Source: Caulobacter sp. AP07 (lineage in GTDB: Bacteria; Pseudomonadota; Alphaproteobacteria; Caulobacterales; Caulobacteraceae). Taken from it: a stretch of 63,828 bases of DNA. A program made the translations under genes and the position numbers. Below, one piece after another: positions 8,282 through 15,389 of this stretch; positions within the stretch are counted from its first letter, which is position 1, and each line of letters begins with the position of its first letter. The notes under the pieces are model-generated. The model was not told where the DNA came from. It saw only the letters and a program-made list of their open reading frames with translations, and did not search any database. Where the stretch lies: contig NZ_AKKF01000203.1 of the NCBI RefSeq assembly GCF_000281955.1, positions 1 through 63,828 on the forward strand, written 5' to 3'.

Positions 8282-9028
8282 TTGATCGCCTCTCTGAACC
8301 AGGTCGAGGTCGACTACCCCGGTCGCGGCCGGGCGCTCGGCCCCATCGACCTGTCGCTGGACTCCGGCGAGATCGTCGCCCTGGTCGGCCCCTCCGGCTG
8401 CGGCAAGTCCACGGCCCTGCGGCTGCTGGCCGGGCTGGAGCCGCCGACCCGTGGAACCGTGACCCGCGCCGCCGGCCGGGGCGAGACCTCGGTGGTGTTC
8501 CAGGCCCCGACCCTGGCGCCGTGGATGAGCGCGGCGGCCAATGTCGCCCTGCCGCTGGAGCTGGCCGGAACGCCCGCGCGGGAGGCTCGCGCCCAGGCGA
8601 TCGAAGCGCTGGGCAAGGTCGGGCTGGCCGGCGCCGAAGCCGCCCGCCCCGCCCAGCTCTCCGGCGGCATGGCCATGCGCGCCTCGCTGGCCCGCGCCCT
8701 GGTCACCCGCCCCCGCCTGCTGCTGCTGGACGAGCCGTTCGCGGCCCTGGACGAGATCACCCGCCGGGCCCTGGCCGACGACGTCCTGGCCCTGGTCGGC
8801 GAGTTGTCGCCGGCCGTGGTCTTCGTCACCCATAATGTCGAGGAGGCCGTCTACATGGCGGGGCGCGTGGTGGTGATGAGCCCCGGTCCCGCTCGCATCG
8901 CCGGCGAGATCATCGTGGACGGCCCCACGGTGCGCCCGCCGGGTTTCCGCGCCACGGCCGCGTTCCGCGAGACGGCGGAGGCGGTGTCGCGGGTGCTGGC
9001 CAGCAGCGGCGGAAGGGCGGCGGCATGA
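8282..9028 (+). CDS. ABC importer ATP-binding subunit (NitT/TauT type)
   Basis: About 248 residues from a TTG at 8282. Walker A is GPSGCGKST, the Q-loop lies in VVFQAPTLAPWM, the signature is LSGGMAMRASLARAL, and Walker B with its catalytic Glu is LLLLDEPFAALDE, followed by the switch His in VFVTHNVEEA. All parts for ATP hydrolysis are present. An ATG 48 bases upstream lies inside a repeat and would add a repeat-encoded tail, so the TTG is preferred, with GAGGGGG from the repeat end as the putative ribosome site. The stop overlaps the permease start by 4 nt (ATGA). Confidence 0.85.
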   Translation: MIASLNQVEVDYPGRGRALGPIDLSLDSGEIVALVGPSGCGKSTALRLLAGLEPPTRGTVTRAAGRGETSVVFQAPTLAPWMSAAANVALPLELAGTPAREARAQAIEALGKVGLAGAEAARPAQLSGGMAMRASLARALVTRPRLLLLDEPFAALDEITRRALADDVLALVGELSPAVVFVTHNVEEAVYMAGRVVVMSPGPARIAGEIIVDGPTVRPPGFRATAAFRETAEAVSRVLASSGGRAAA

Positions 9029-9783
9029 CCCGCCTCCTTGCCCCCTTCATCCTCATCGTCCTGCTGCTGGGCGCCTGGGAGCTGGCTTGCCGCGTGCTGG
9101 GCGTGCCGGTCTATCTGCTGCCCACGCCCTCGGCGATCGGCGTCGCCCTGGCCCAGGGCTGGCCGGTGCTGCTGGCCAGCGCCTGGAACACCCTGTCGAC
9201 CGCCCTGATCGGCCTGGCCGCCGCCAGCCTGACCGCCTGCGGCCTGGCCCTGCTGGTCAGCCTCAATCCCACGCTGGAGGACGCCGTGCGGCCGGTGGCC
9301 GTCACCCTGCAGGTCACGCCCCTGGTGGCCATCGGACCGCTGATGACCATCTGGGCCGGCATCGAGCATCCGCAGCGGGCGGTGGTCGCCCTGGCCGCCG
9401 TCGCCGCCTTCTTCCCGATCTTCTCGGGGGCCCTGACCGGCCTCAAGGCGGTGGATCCCGACCTGGCCCGACTGTTCGACCTCTATGGCGCGCGCCGGGT
9501 CCAGCGCCTGTGGCGGCTGCGCCTGCCCTCGGCCGTCCCCGCCCTGCTGGAGGGCCACAAGGTGGCGGCCGGCCTGGCGGTGGTCGGGGCGGTGGTCGCC
9601 GAGTTCGTGGCCGGTTCGGGCGGCAGCCAGGGCCTGGCCTGGCGGATCCTGGAATCGTCCACCCGCCTGCAGACCGCGCGGGTGTTCGCCGCCCTGGCCA
9701 TGCTGGCGATCCTGGGCGTGGCCCTGCACGCGCTCATGACCCTGGCCGAGCGCCGCCTGCTGGCCTGGTGGCGCGGGCGATAG
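9025..9783 (+). CDS. ABC importer permease subunit (NitT/TauT type)
   Basis: 252 residues with about six membrane spans. The cytoplasmic coupling loop, reading DLYGARRVQRLWRLRLPSAV, fits the EAA motif region that docks on the ATPase. The ATG overlaps the ATPase stop by 4 nt, so the subunits are translationally coupled. The first segment, LLAPFILIVLLLGAWELACRVL, is typical of TauC/SsuC proteins. It completes the importer with the lipoprotein at 7192 and ATPase at 8282; the transported compound cannot be inferred. Confidence 0.87.
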   Translation: MTRLLAPFILIVLLLGAWELACRVLGVPVYLLPTPSAIGVALAQGWPVLLASAWNTLSTALIGLAAASLTACGLALLVSLNPTLEDAVRPVAVTLQVTPLVAIGPLMTIWAGIEHPQRAVVALAAVAAFFPIFSGALTGLKAVDPDLARLFDLYGARRVQRLWRLRLPSAVPALLEGHKVAAGLAVVGAVVAEFVAGSGGSQGLAWRILESSTRLQTARVFAALAMLAILGVALHALMTLAERRLLAWWRGR

Positions 9784-9810
9784 GCCTTGGCCTCCTGAAG
9801 TCGTGTCGCG

Positions 9811-9825
9811 TTAGGCCAAGGTTAA
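9811..9825. promoter_or_regulatory. Near-consensus CtrA-type site
   Basis: TTAG-GCCAAGG-TTAA matches the CtrA half-site layout TTAA-N7-TTAA with one mismatch. It lies 50 bp before the start of the secreted-protein gene at 9875. No good GCTANAWC -10 element follows at a fixed distance, so regulation is only a possibility. Confidence 0.3.
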
Positions 9826-9874
9826 GCGGACTTGCGTATGAATCGAGGGACCCCGCTCTCTTCCGGATCGGTTC

Positions 9875-10687
9875 ATGCGTCTCGCCGTCGTCCTTGCCGT
9901 GCTGATCAGCGTCGCCGCCCAGGCGCACGCCGAGGACTCGCGCGCTCGGGGCCCGCGCGAAAGCCGCTACGGTCCGACCACCCCGCGCCAGGCGGCCGTC
10001 GCCGTCGCGGCGGCGACCGTCCGCTACGACGGCCCCATGCTGGGCTGGGCCGGCAAGCGACAGGCCTCGCCCGTCCTTCCCGAACCGCAAGCCTCAGCGC
10101 CGACGCGACCGACGCCGATCGCCGGTTGGGCCGGCTATCAGGCCACGCCCGCCCCGTCCGCCTACGCGTCGCCGCCCCTGTCGGCCGCCCCGCCGACCAG
10201 CCTGTACGCCGCACCGCGCGCCGCCCAGCCGACCGCGCCGCAACCGGTCGCAACCCGGCCGTCGCCGGCGGCCAACACCCCGGCGCCGACCGTCGACTGG
10301 TCCAACTACCGCAGCTCCCGCGTCGCGGCCGCCCCTTCGACCAACGCACCGGCGCCCGCCCCCCTCCAGGCCCAGCCGGCTGTTCGCCAGCCCGTCGCGG
10401 CGACGCCGCCGCCCCAGCCTCGGCAGGTCGCCGCCGTCAACACCGGCGCGGCCGGCGCGCGGTTCTATTCGGTCGGCCGTGAGTATGGCCTGACGCCCGA
10501 CGTCATCCCGCCCGCGGGTCCCGACACCCGCGTGCTGATCACCGCCGGCGAGCCGCCGCCGGAAGCCAAGGACGCCGTCCCCCAGCACGGCTCGGCCGAT
10601 TGGCTGGCGGCCGGCGTGAACGGCGACAGCGACGACGACGACAGCAGCGCGGCCCGCCGCGCCAAGACCCGGGACCAGGCCCTTTGA
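9875..10687 (+). CDS. Secreted Pro/Ala-rich protein, unknown function
   Basis: 270 residues. A clear Sec signal, MRLAVVLAVLISVAAQAHA, is followed by a low-complexity region rich in Ala, Pro, Thr and Gln. Two short related units, MLGWAGKRQ and IAGWAGYQ, are followed by VDWSNYRSS. The C-terminal fifth is more structured (GARFYSVGREYGLTPDVIPPAG) and ends acidic then basic (DSDDDDSSAARRAK). No family is recognised. It may be an extended periplasmic or envelope-spanning protein. Its stop overlaps the TTG start of the DUF2336 gene, so the two are probably made together. Confidence 0.65.
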   Translation: MRLAVVLAVLISVAAQAHAEDSRARGPRESRYGPTTPRQAAVAVAAATVRYDGPMLGWAGKRQASPVLPEPQASAPTRPTPIAGWAGYQATPAPSAYASPPLSAAPPTSLYAAPRAAQPTAPQPVATRPSPAANTPAPTVDWSNYRSSRVAAAPSTNAPAPAPLQAQPAVRQPVAATPPPQPRQVAAVNTGAAGARFYSVGREYGLTPDVIPPAGPDTRVLITAGEPPPEAKDAVPQHGSADWLAAGVNGDSDDDDSSAARRAKTRDQAL

Positions 10688-11775
10688 TCCAATCGCGTCT
10701 TCACGACCTCATCGCCCTGGCCGATGAGCCTTCAAGCTCGCGTCGGCGCGAGCTGCTGCGTGGCGTCACCGACCTGTTCTTCGCCGGCGAAAACCACGGC
10801 GACGTCGAGATGGGCCTGTTCGACGACGTCCTGGGCCAGCTGGCCGGCGAGATGGAAGAGGCCGTCAGGATCGAGCTGGCCGAGCGGCTGGGCGCGACCG
10901 CCAACGCGCCGCCCGCCCTGACCCGCGCCCTGGCCAGCGACAGCATCGCCGTCGCCCGCCCGATCCTGCAGGGCGCGCCGCAGCTCAGCGAAGCCGACCT
11001 GCTGCACGTGGCCCGCACCCAGGGCCAGGACCACCTGCGCGCCATCTCGCAACGGCCGACCGTGCCCGCCATCGTCTCGGACGCCATCGTCGAACGCGGC
11101 GACGACACCACCCTGGGCGTGCTGCTGCGCAACGAGGGCGCGGTGCTGTCGCGCGAAGCCCACGAGGCGGCGGTGGATCGCGCCGCGGCCAATCCCGAGC
11201 TGCACGAGGCGGTGATCGACCGCCAGGCCCTGCCCATCGACCTGCTCAACGAGATGTACTTCGTGGCCGAGGCGCGGCTGCGCGACCGGATCATGGAGCG
11301 CAACGCCCATGTCGATCCGGCCACCCTGGAAGCGGCCCTGAAGGCCGGCCGCAACCGCGTCGCCGCCCGCGACGGCGCCCTGCCTCCGGACTACGACGCG
11401 GCGGTCGCGGCGGTCGTGGCGATGAAGACCCGCGGCGCGGTCACGCCCCAGGCCCTGGTCTCGATGCTGCGCGCCAACAAGACCACCCAGTTCCTGGTGG
11501 CCCTGGCCGAACTGGCCGATGTCGACTTCCACACGGCCCGCAAGATCATCGAGCGCCGCGAGATCGACGCCTTGGCGGTGGTCTGCCGGGCCGCCGACTT
11601 CGACCGCGCCCTGTTCCTGACCTTCGCCCTGCTGATCCTCGACCCCAACGACAACGCCATGGGCAAGGCCAAGAGTTATGGCGAACTCTACGCCGCCCTG
11701 CCCCGCGACGCCGCCCTGCGCACCCTCCGCTTCTGGCGCATGCGCCGCACCACGGGCGACATGGCGGCCGCCTAG
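10684..11775 (+). CDS. DUF2336 domain protein
   Basis: 363 residues of mostly helical, repeat-like sequence: paired helices recur with ALASDSIAVARPIL, LLHVARTQGQDHLRAIS, DTTLGVLLRNEGA and AAANPELHEAVIDR, the pattern of DUF2336 proteins. Their function is unknown. Family members occur in alphaproteobacteria, often near regulatory or signalling genes. The TTG at 10684 overlaps the preceding stop (TTGA), which decides this start over longer frames. It ends four bases into the convergent small gene at 11772, leaving no room for a separate terminator between them. Confidence 0.7.
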   Translation: MIQSRLHDLIALADEPSSSRRRELLRGVTDLFFAGENHGDVEMGLFDDVLGQLAGEMEEAVRIELAERLGATANAPPALTRALASDSIAVARPILQGAPQLSEADLLHVARTQGQDHLRAISQRPTVPAIVSDAIVERGDDTTLGVLLRNEGAVLSREAHEAAVDRAAANPELHEAVIDRQALPIDLLNEMYFVAEARLRDRIMERNAHVDPATLEAALKAGRNRVAARDGALPPDYDAAVAAVVAMKTRGAVTPQALVSMLRANKTTQFLVALAELADVDFHTARKIIERREIDALAVVCRAADFDRALFLTFALLILDPNDNAMGKAKSYGELYAALPRDAALRTLRFWRMRRTTGDMAAA

Positions 11776-12104
11776 CGCGGACGACCGAACCGCGACAGGA
11801 CCCAGCCGAAACCCAGGCCGCCCAGCACCGTCAGCGGCAAGGTCATCCAGGCCGGACCGGGCTGGCCCAGCCACCACAGGCGCGCGGCCAGCAGGCCCCA
11901 GATGATGAACGCCCAGACCGCGCCGCCGACCGCCCAGGGATGGGCGTCCATCCAGCCCCGCACGCCAGACCGGACCGGCGCCGGTTCGCCGCCGACTCGG
12001 CGGCCACGTCGGGACATGCCGCGCAGGCCGATGACGGCGACGAGCAGATAGAGCAGCAGGTAGATCACCCGCGAGAGGTCTTCGCCGCTGAAACCCTGGT
12101 CCAT
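11772..12104 (-). CDS. Small membrane protein, unknown function
   Basis: 110 residues starting MDQGFSGEDLSRVIYLLLYLL. Three hydrophobic stretches are visible: residues about 11-28, HPWAVGGAVWAFIIWGLLAARLW near the middle, and TLPLTVLGGLGFGWVL at the end, with a basic loop (SRRGRRVGG) after the first. The ATG at 12104 is preferred over one ten codons earlier because GGACGG lies just ahead of it. Its 3' end overlaps the DUF2336 gene tail to tail. No family identified. Confidence 0.6.
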   Translation of the reverse strand: MDQGFSGEDLSRVIYLLLYLLVAVIGLRGMSRRGRRVGGEPAPVRSGVRGWMDAHPWAVGGAVWAFIIWGLLAARLWWLGQPGPAWMTLPLTVLGGLGFGWVLSRFGRPR

Positions 12105-12179
12105 GCCGTCCCCGAAAACGCGTCGCGGCGACAAGGCTAGGCCTTGTCGCCGCGAAGGTCGAGCCAGGGTCGAGCTGGT

Positions 12180-12488
12180 TCAACGGATGCGGATGCGGAC
12201 CGGCACGTCGATGAACGAACCGGCGCGGCTCTTGCCGTCGGGGCCCATCAGGTCGACCTGGAACTGCGAGGCCATCGACAGGGCCGCCTGGCCGACGCCC
12301 AGCTCGGCCGGGGTCTCGCTTTGCACCGAACAGGCGGTCAGGCCGCCGTCGCGCTTGACCATGCAGCTGAGGATCGCTTCGGCGATTTGCGGCGTCGTGT
12401 CCTTGATCTGCGTCATGGCCGGCTGAGCCTGCTGGCTGGGCGCGGGAACGAGCGAAACGGCGGCGGCGGCGAGCAACGAAGCAATCAC
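12180..12488 (-). CDS. Exported protein with a TonB-C-terminal-like domain
   Basis: 102 residues. A GTG at 12488, with AGGGAAG seven bases upstream, opens a signal-peptide-like segment IASLLAAAAVSLVPA. The remainder, with LTACSVQSETPAELGVGQAAL and ending VDVPVRIRIR-like (FIDVPVRIRIR), resembles the C-terminal fold of TonB, where a cysteine-containing strand precedes SETP and the protein ends in an I/V-P-I/V-R strand. There is no Pro-rich spacer or membrane anchor, so it is not a complete TonB. It could be a periplasmic binding partner of TonB-type proteins; the resemblance is moderate. Confidence 0.55.
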   Translation of the reverse strand: MIASLLAAAAVSLVPAPSQQAQPAMTQIKDTTPQIAEAILSCMVKRDGGLTACSVQSETPAELGVGQAALSMASQFQVDLMGPDGKSRAGSFIDVPVRIRIR

Positions 12489-12548
12489 GAAATCTTCCCT
12501 ACTGTCTTGGGCCTGGCCCCTTCCGGGGTCGGCCAGTTTCATTCTGGG

Positions 12549-13925
12549 TCAGGCGTGGTGCGCCTGTTTGACGCGCTGCAACCCCTGGGCCGCCAGGTCG
12601 GTCAGCGACCGCAGGCCCAGTTCGGCGAACACGTCGAAGGCGCTGGCCAGGGCCATCGCAGCCCTATCCAAACGGCCGTCGTCGCGGCCGGTGATCTCGA
12701 CCCGGGCCTCATAGAGGCGGGCCAGGTTCATCTGCACCACCGCCCAGGCGGCCGGATCGCGGGCGCCTGGGGCCGAGGCCAGCTCGGCCTTGAAGGCCAT
12801 CTCGGCGGCGTCCAGCACCGCCAGGTCGGCGGTCAGCTCGGCGCAGCGGGCCAGGCTGAGGGCGCGGTTGTTGGCGACCACGGCGCGCAGGGCCAGGGCC
12901 GGCTGGGTCTTGAGGATGTGCGAGGCGCGGTCGTAGCAGGTGACCGCCCGCTCGAAGCAGCGCTCCGAGGTCGTCGCCTCGCCCATGGCCTGCAGGCCGG
13001 CCCCGAGCGCCGCCTGGGCGCGGGCCCAGTCCATCGGGCTGTGATCGGCGGTGACCGGCTCCAGCGCCGCGGCCAGGGCCTCGACGCCGTCGGCGATGTG
13101 GTTGATCTCGCCGTCCAGCTCGCCCAGCTGCACCAGGGCCGCGCCGCGCAGGGACTCCAGCCGCGACCAGGCCAGGGGTTCGAAATCGGGATCCAGCGCC
13201 GCCTCGGCGGTCTTGGCCTCTTCGAGGGCGACCTCGGTCAGGGCGCGGTCCTTGAGGCGGGCGGCGCAGGACAGCAGCAGCTCGACGCGGGCGGCGCGCT
13301 GGTCGGCCAGCAGCAGGCGCGAGGCGCCGCCCTTGACGCGACGGGCGGCGGCCAGGCCGCGCAGGGGCGATTCAAAGGCCTGGGCGGCGGCCAGGGCGCG
13401 GTCGAGGTTGTTCTCGCCCAGGGCGACGCGGCCTTCCAGCCCGGCCAGCAGGGCCTCGGCCATGGCGCAGCGCTGGCCCGGCGCGGTCTTGGCCAGGGTC
13501 AGGGTGGCGCCGGCGGCGGCGTGCAGCCCCTCGTCGCCGAACAGGTCGGCGCCCAGCACCGCCAGGGTGGCCTGCTCGCAGCGGGCGGCGGCCAGGCATT
13601 CGACGCGGCGTTCGGTCTCGAAGATCTTGGCGGCGGCCTCGGCCTGGGCCGCGCCCTTGCGCAGGGCGGCGGCGTCGCCGGAGCGGCGGGCCAGTTCGCG
13701 CCAGACCACGGCGGCCTCCAGCAGGCGGCGACCGCGATCCTTGGCCCCGATGCGCCCGGCGGCGACGTCGGCCGAACGGGCTTCATTGACCAGCAGGCGC
13801 AGGTCCAGCAGTTCCAGCAGCGAGGTGTCGCCGCCGGTCAGTCCGTCTCTATGCGCGGCGGCCCTGGCGGGGGCCCCGGCGTCGACTCCGAAGAGTCTTT
13901 TCAGGTCACGACCGAACTCGAACAT
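12549..13925 (-). CDS. Long helical-repeat (TPR-like) protein under a CtrA-type promoter
   Basis: 458 residues starting MFEFGRDLKRLFGVDAG. After an N-terminal basic helix the protein is almost entirely Ala/Leu-rich amphipathic helices, many with W/Y-A-x-x-xxxL-G patterns such as DWARAQAALGAGLQAMGE and AVVQMNLARLYEARVE, which suggest tetratricopeptide repeats. Such folds bind other proteins. I do not recognise the family. The ATG at 13925 is preferred to one 19 codons upstream because that extension is Arg-rich and lies toward the promoter. A TTAA-N7-TTAA box and a GCTATTCG -10 lie 62-103 bp upstream, predicting cell-cycle control. Confidence 0.65.
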   Translation of the reverse strand: MFEFGRDLKRLFGVDAGAPARAAAHRDGLTGGDTSLLELLDLRLLVNEARSADVAAGRIGAKDRGRRLLEAAVVWRELARRSGDAAALRKGAAQAEAAAKIFETERRVECLAAARCEQATLAVLGADLFGDEGLHAAAGATLTLAKTAPGQRCAMAEALLAGLEGRVALGENNLDRALAAAQAFESPLRGLAAARRVKGGASRLLLADQRAARVELLLSCAARLKDRALTEVALEEAKTAEAALDPDFEPLAWSRLESLRGAALVQLGELDGEINHIADGVEALAAALEPVTADHSPMDWARAQAALGAGLQAMGEATTSERCFERAVTCYDRASHILKTQPALALRAVVANNRALSLARCAELTADLAVLDAAEMAFKAELASAPGARDPAAWAVVQMNLARLYEARVEITGRDDGRLDRAAMALASAFDVFAELGLRSLTDLAAQGLQRVKQAHHA

Positions 13926-13986
13926 CGCTGCCACACTCCGGACACGGAACGTCCCATGCCGGGACGCCCGGCAAGGGTTCAACGCT

Positions 13987-14028
13987 CGAATAGCAAAGCC
14001 GGAGCCAACGCGTTTAACAAGTCGTTAA
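13987..14028 (-). promoter_or_regulatory. Candidate CtrA-activated promoter for the gene at 12549-13925
   Basis: A perfect CtrA box, TTAA-CAAGTCG-TTAA, lies at 14014-14028. Reading leftward, the box is followed after 19 bp by GCTATTCG (13994-13987), close to the Caulobacter -10 consensus GCTANAWC, so the proximal TTAA would overlap the -35. That geometry is the one seen in CtrA-activated promoters. Two further TTAACCAT half-sites lie at 14045-14052 and about 14207-14214. Confidence 0.55.
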
Positions 14029-14119
14029 CAGACCCTAAGGTGGCGTTAACCATAAATATTTCGTGTGTGTTTACACTTCGTTCCCAAATGACCACGAAAA
14101 CAGGGTTTTTGCCCCGATA

Positions 14120-14135
14120 TGGCACACTTCTTGCT
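14120..14135 (+). promoter_or_regulatory. Consensus sigma-54 promoter facing right
   Basis: TGGCAC-ACTTC-TTGCT places GG and GC exactly ten bases apart, the -24/-12 architecture required by RpoN. Transcription would start near 14146. The only thing downstream before the oppositely oriented gene at 14281 is a 135-bp stretch with no recognised gene. Confidence 0.6.
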
Positions 14136-14145
14136 TACTGCATCT

Positions 14146-14284
14146 TGATGAGAAAGCCGGCGCGCAGGCCGAAATTAGAACATTGTTCACCGAAGTGAAA
14201 ATGACGTTAACCATGGTTTTTAAGATCGGGTTTACTTTTCGTTCCGCCCCGATCCCGGCCGAGTTCCGGTTTCGCGGCGCCTAG
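14146..14284 (+). other. Possible sigma-54-driven small RNA or 27-residue ORF
   Basis: The 355 bp between 13926 and 14280 hold no recognised gene. Downstream of the sigma-54 promoter lies AT-richer sequence with an ATG at 14201, preceded by GAAGTGAAA, that would encode 27 residues (MTLTMVFKIGFTFRSAP...) ending at 14284. It has the composition of non-coding DNA at its start and of antisense coding DNA at its end, so a small RNA or an antisense transcript against 14281-14730 is as likely as a peptide. Confidence 0.25.
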
Positions 14285-14730
14285 AGGCCGTAGCCGCGCG
14301 CCATGGCGGCGGCCAGGGCCGGGATCAGGGCGAAGACCAGGACCTCCAGCAACAGCACCCGGCGGGCCGCCGCCACCTCCCCGGCCGGCGGCGTGAAGTC
14401 CGCCTCGGCCTTGGCCCGCTTGCGCCAGCGCAGGATCAGGACCGTCGGCGCGATCGACAGCAGGCCGACCACCGCGAAGGCGCCGATCTTGGCCCAGAAC
14501 ACCGGATTTCCCAGGTAGAAGGCCGCCCCCTTGCCGCCGAAGAACACCCGCGCGAACCCGACCACCAGGATCAGCCCCGCCGTCGCCCCGTAGCCGGCGT
14601 CCAGCCCGCCCAGGGTCTTGAGCGCCGCCCCGCCGACGCCCGGTCGGACCAGGGCCAGCTCGGCCGCCAGCAGCCCGGCCAGCGAAAAGACCAGCAGGTG
14701 GTGCAGGATGGCGAGGACGAGATCCAGCAT
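14281..14730 (-). CDS. DUF2214 family membrane protein
   Basis: 149 residues with four hydrophobic spans: LVLAILHHLLVFSLAGLLAAELAL, TAGLILVVGFARVFF, FWAKIGAFAVVGLLSIAPTVLIL and LLLEVLVFALIPALAAAMA. The HH in the first span, R and K in the second/third loops (FFGGKGAAFYLGNPVFWAK) match the DUF2214 pattern. Function unknown. The ATG at 14730 has GGAG six bases ahead, supporting it over an upstream in-frame ATG. The gene is divergent from the RNase H-like gene at 14844 and faces the sigma-54 promoter at 14120. Confidence 0.72.
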   Translation of the reverse strand: MLDLVLAILHHLLVFSLAGLLAAELALVRPGVGGAALKTLGGLDAGYGATAGLILVVGFARVFFGGKGAAFYLGNPVFWAKIGAFAVVGLLSIAPTVLILRWRKRAKAEADFTPPAGEVAAARRVLLLEVLVFALIPALAAAMARGYGL

Positions 14731-14843
14731 GACGGGCTCCGACTCAGCGGGCGCGGCGCGCGCCGAGCGGAAGATGCCTCGCCGAACGGCGTTCGTCACG
14801 CGCCCCTCTGGCCACCTCCAAACCCCTGGCCTAGACAGGGACC

Positions 14844-15314
14844 ATGACCGCCAAGATCGACCTGTGGACCGCCGCCCTCTGCAAGCCCGACCCCGGCTAT
14901 GGCGGCTGGGCCCGTGTGCGCCGCGACGCCGACGGAACCCTGGCCGGCGCGGCCGGTGGCGAGCGCCGGGTCAGCGGCCCGCGCATGGTGCTGGCCGGCC
15001 TGGTCGACGCCCTGACGGCCCTGGGCGACCTGTCGCCCGACGCGGCCGTGACCCTGCGCTTCGCCGACCCGGCTCTAGCCGCCGAACTGGTGGCCAGCGA
15101 CGGCGCCTACGCCCTGGCCGAACCCGAGGCCTGGGCGACGGCGCGCCGGCTGCTGGCCGCCCGGCCGCTGCTGACCCTGGCGCCGCTGGCCGAAACGACG
15201 CCCGCCGCCGGCTTCCTGAAAGCCTGGGCCGATTTCGGCCTCGACACCGCCAAGACCCGCGGGACGTTCAGGGCCGCGATCCCCCGGCCGAACCTGCTGA
15301 AGTTCCCGGGCTAG
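14844..15314 (+). CDS. RNase H-like fold protein lacking catalytic acids
   Basis: 156 residues. The N-terminal half follows RNase HI: IDLWTAALCKPDPGYGGWARV lines up with the FTDGSCLGNPGPGGYGAI block, and GGERRVSGPRMVLAGLVDALTAL with the TTNNRMELMAAIVAL block. The first catalytic Asp (in TDG) is replaced by WTA and the Glu of RMEL by Val (RMVL), and the third Asp is displaced, so two-metal catalysis should be lost. It may bind RNA:DNA hybrids or another partner without cutting. The C-terminal 70 residues, ending AIPRPNLLKFPG, are unrelated to standard RNase HI as far as I can see. Confidence 0.6.
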   Translation: MTAKIDLWTAALCKPDPGYGGWARVRRDADGTLAGAAGGERRVSGPRMVLAGLVDALTALGDLSPDAAVTLRFADPALAAELVASDGAYALAEPEAWATARRLLAARPLLTLAPLAETTPAAGFLKAWADFGLDTAKTRGTFRAAIPRPNLLKFPG

Positions 15315-15389
15315 GACGAGGCAAGTCGCTTGCCATAAAAAATTACAAACGTAGACTAACCTTGGACACAGTCTGAGGCGGGGCGATCG

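Noticed and set aside
12144..14198. A 684-codon plus-strand frame across 12.1-14.2 kb
   Set aside because: It crosses the control region and is antisense to two genes with good starts. Its Gly/Gln-rich content is typical of a shadow frame.
14063..14284. A 73-codon frame starting before the sigma-54 promoter
   Set aside because: Its ATG lies upstream of the predicted transcript start, so only its last 27 codons would be in that RNA; the N-terminal part has no support.
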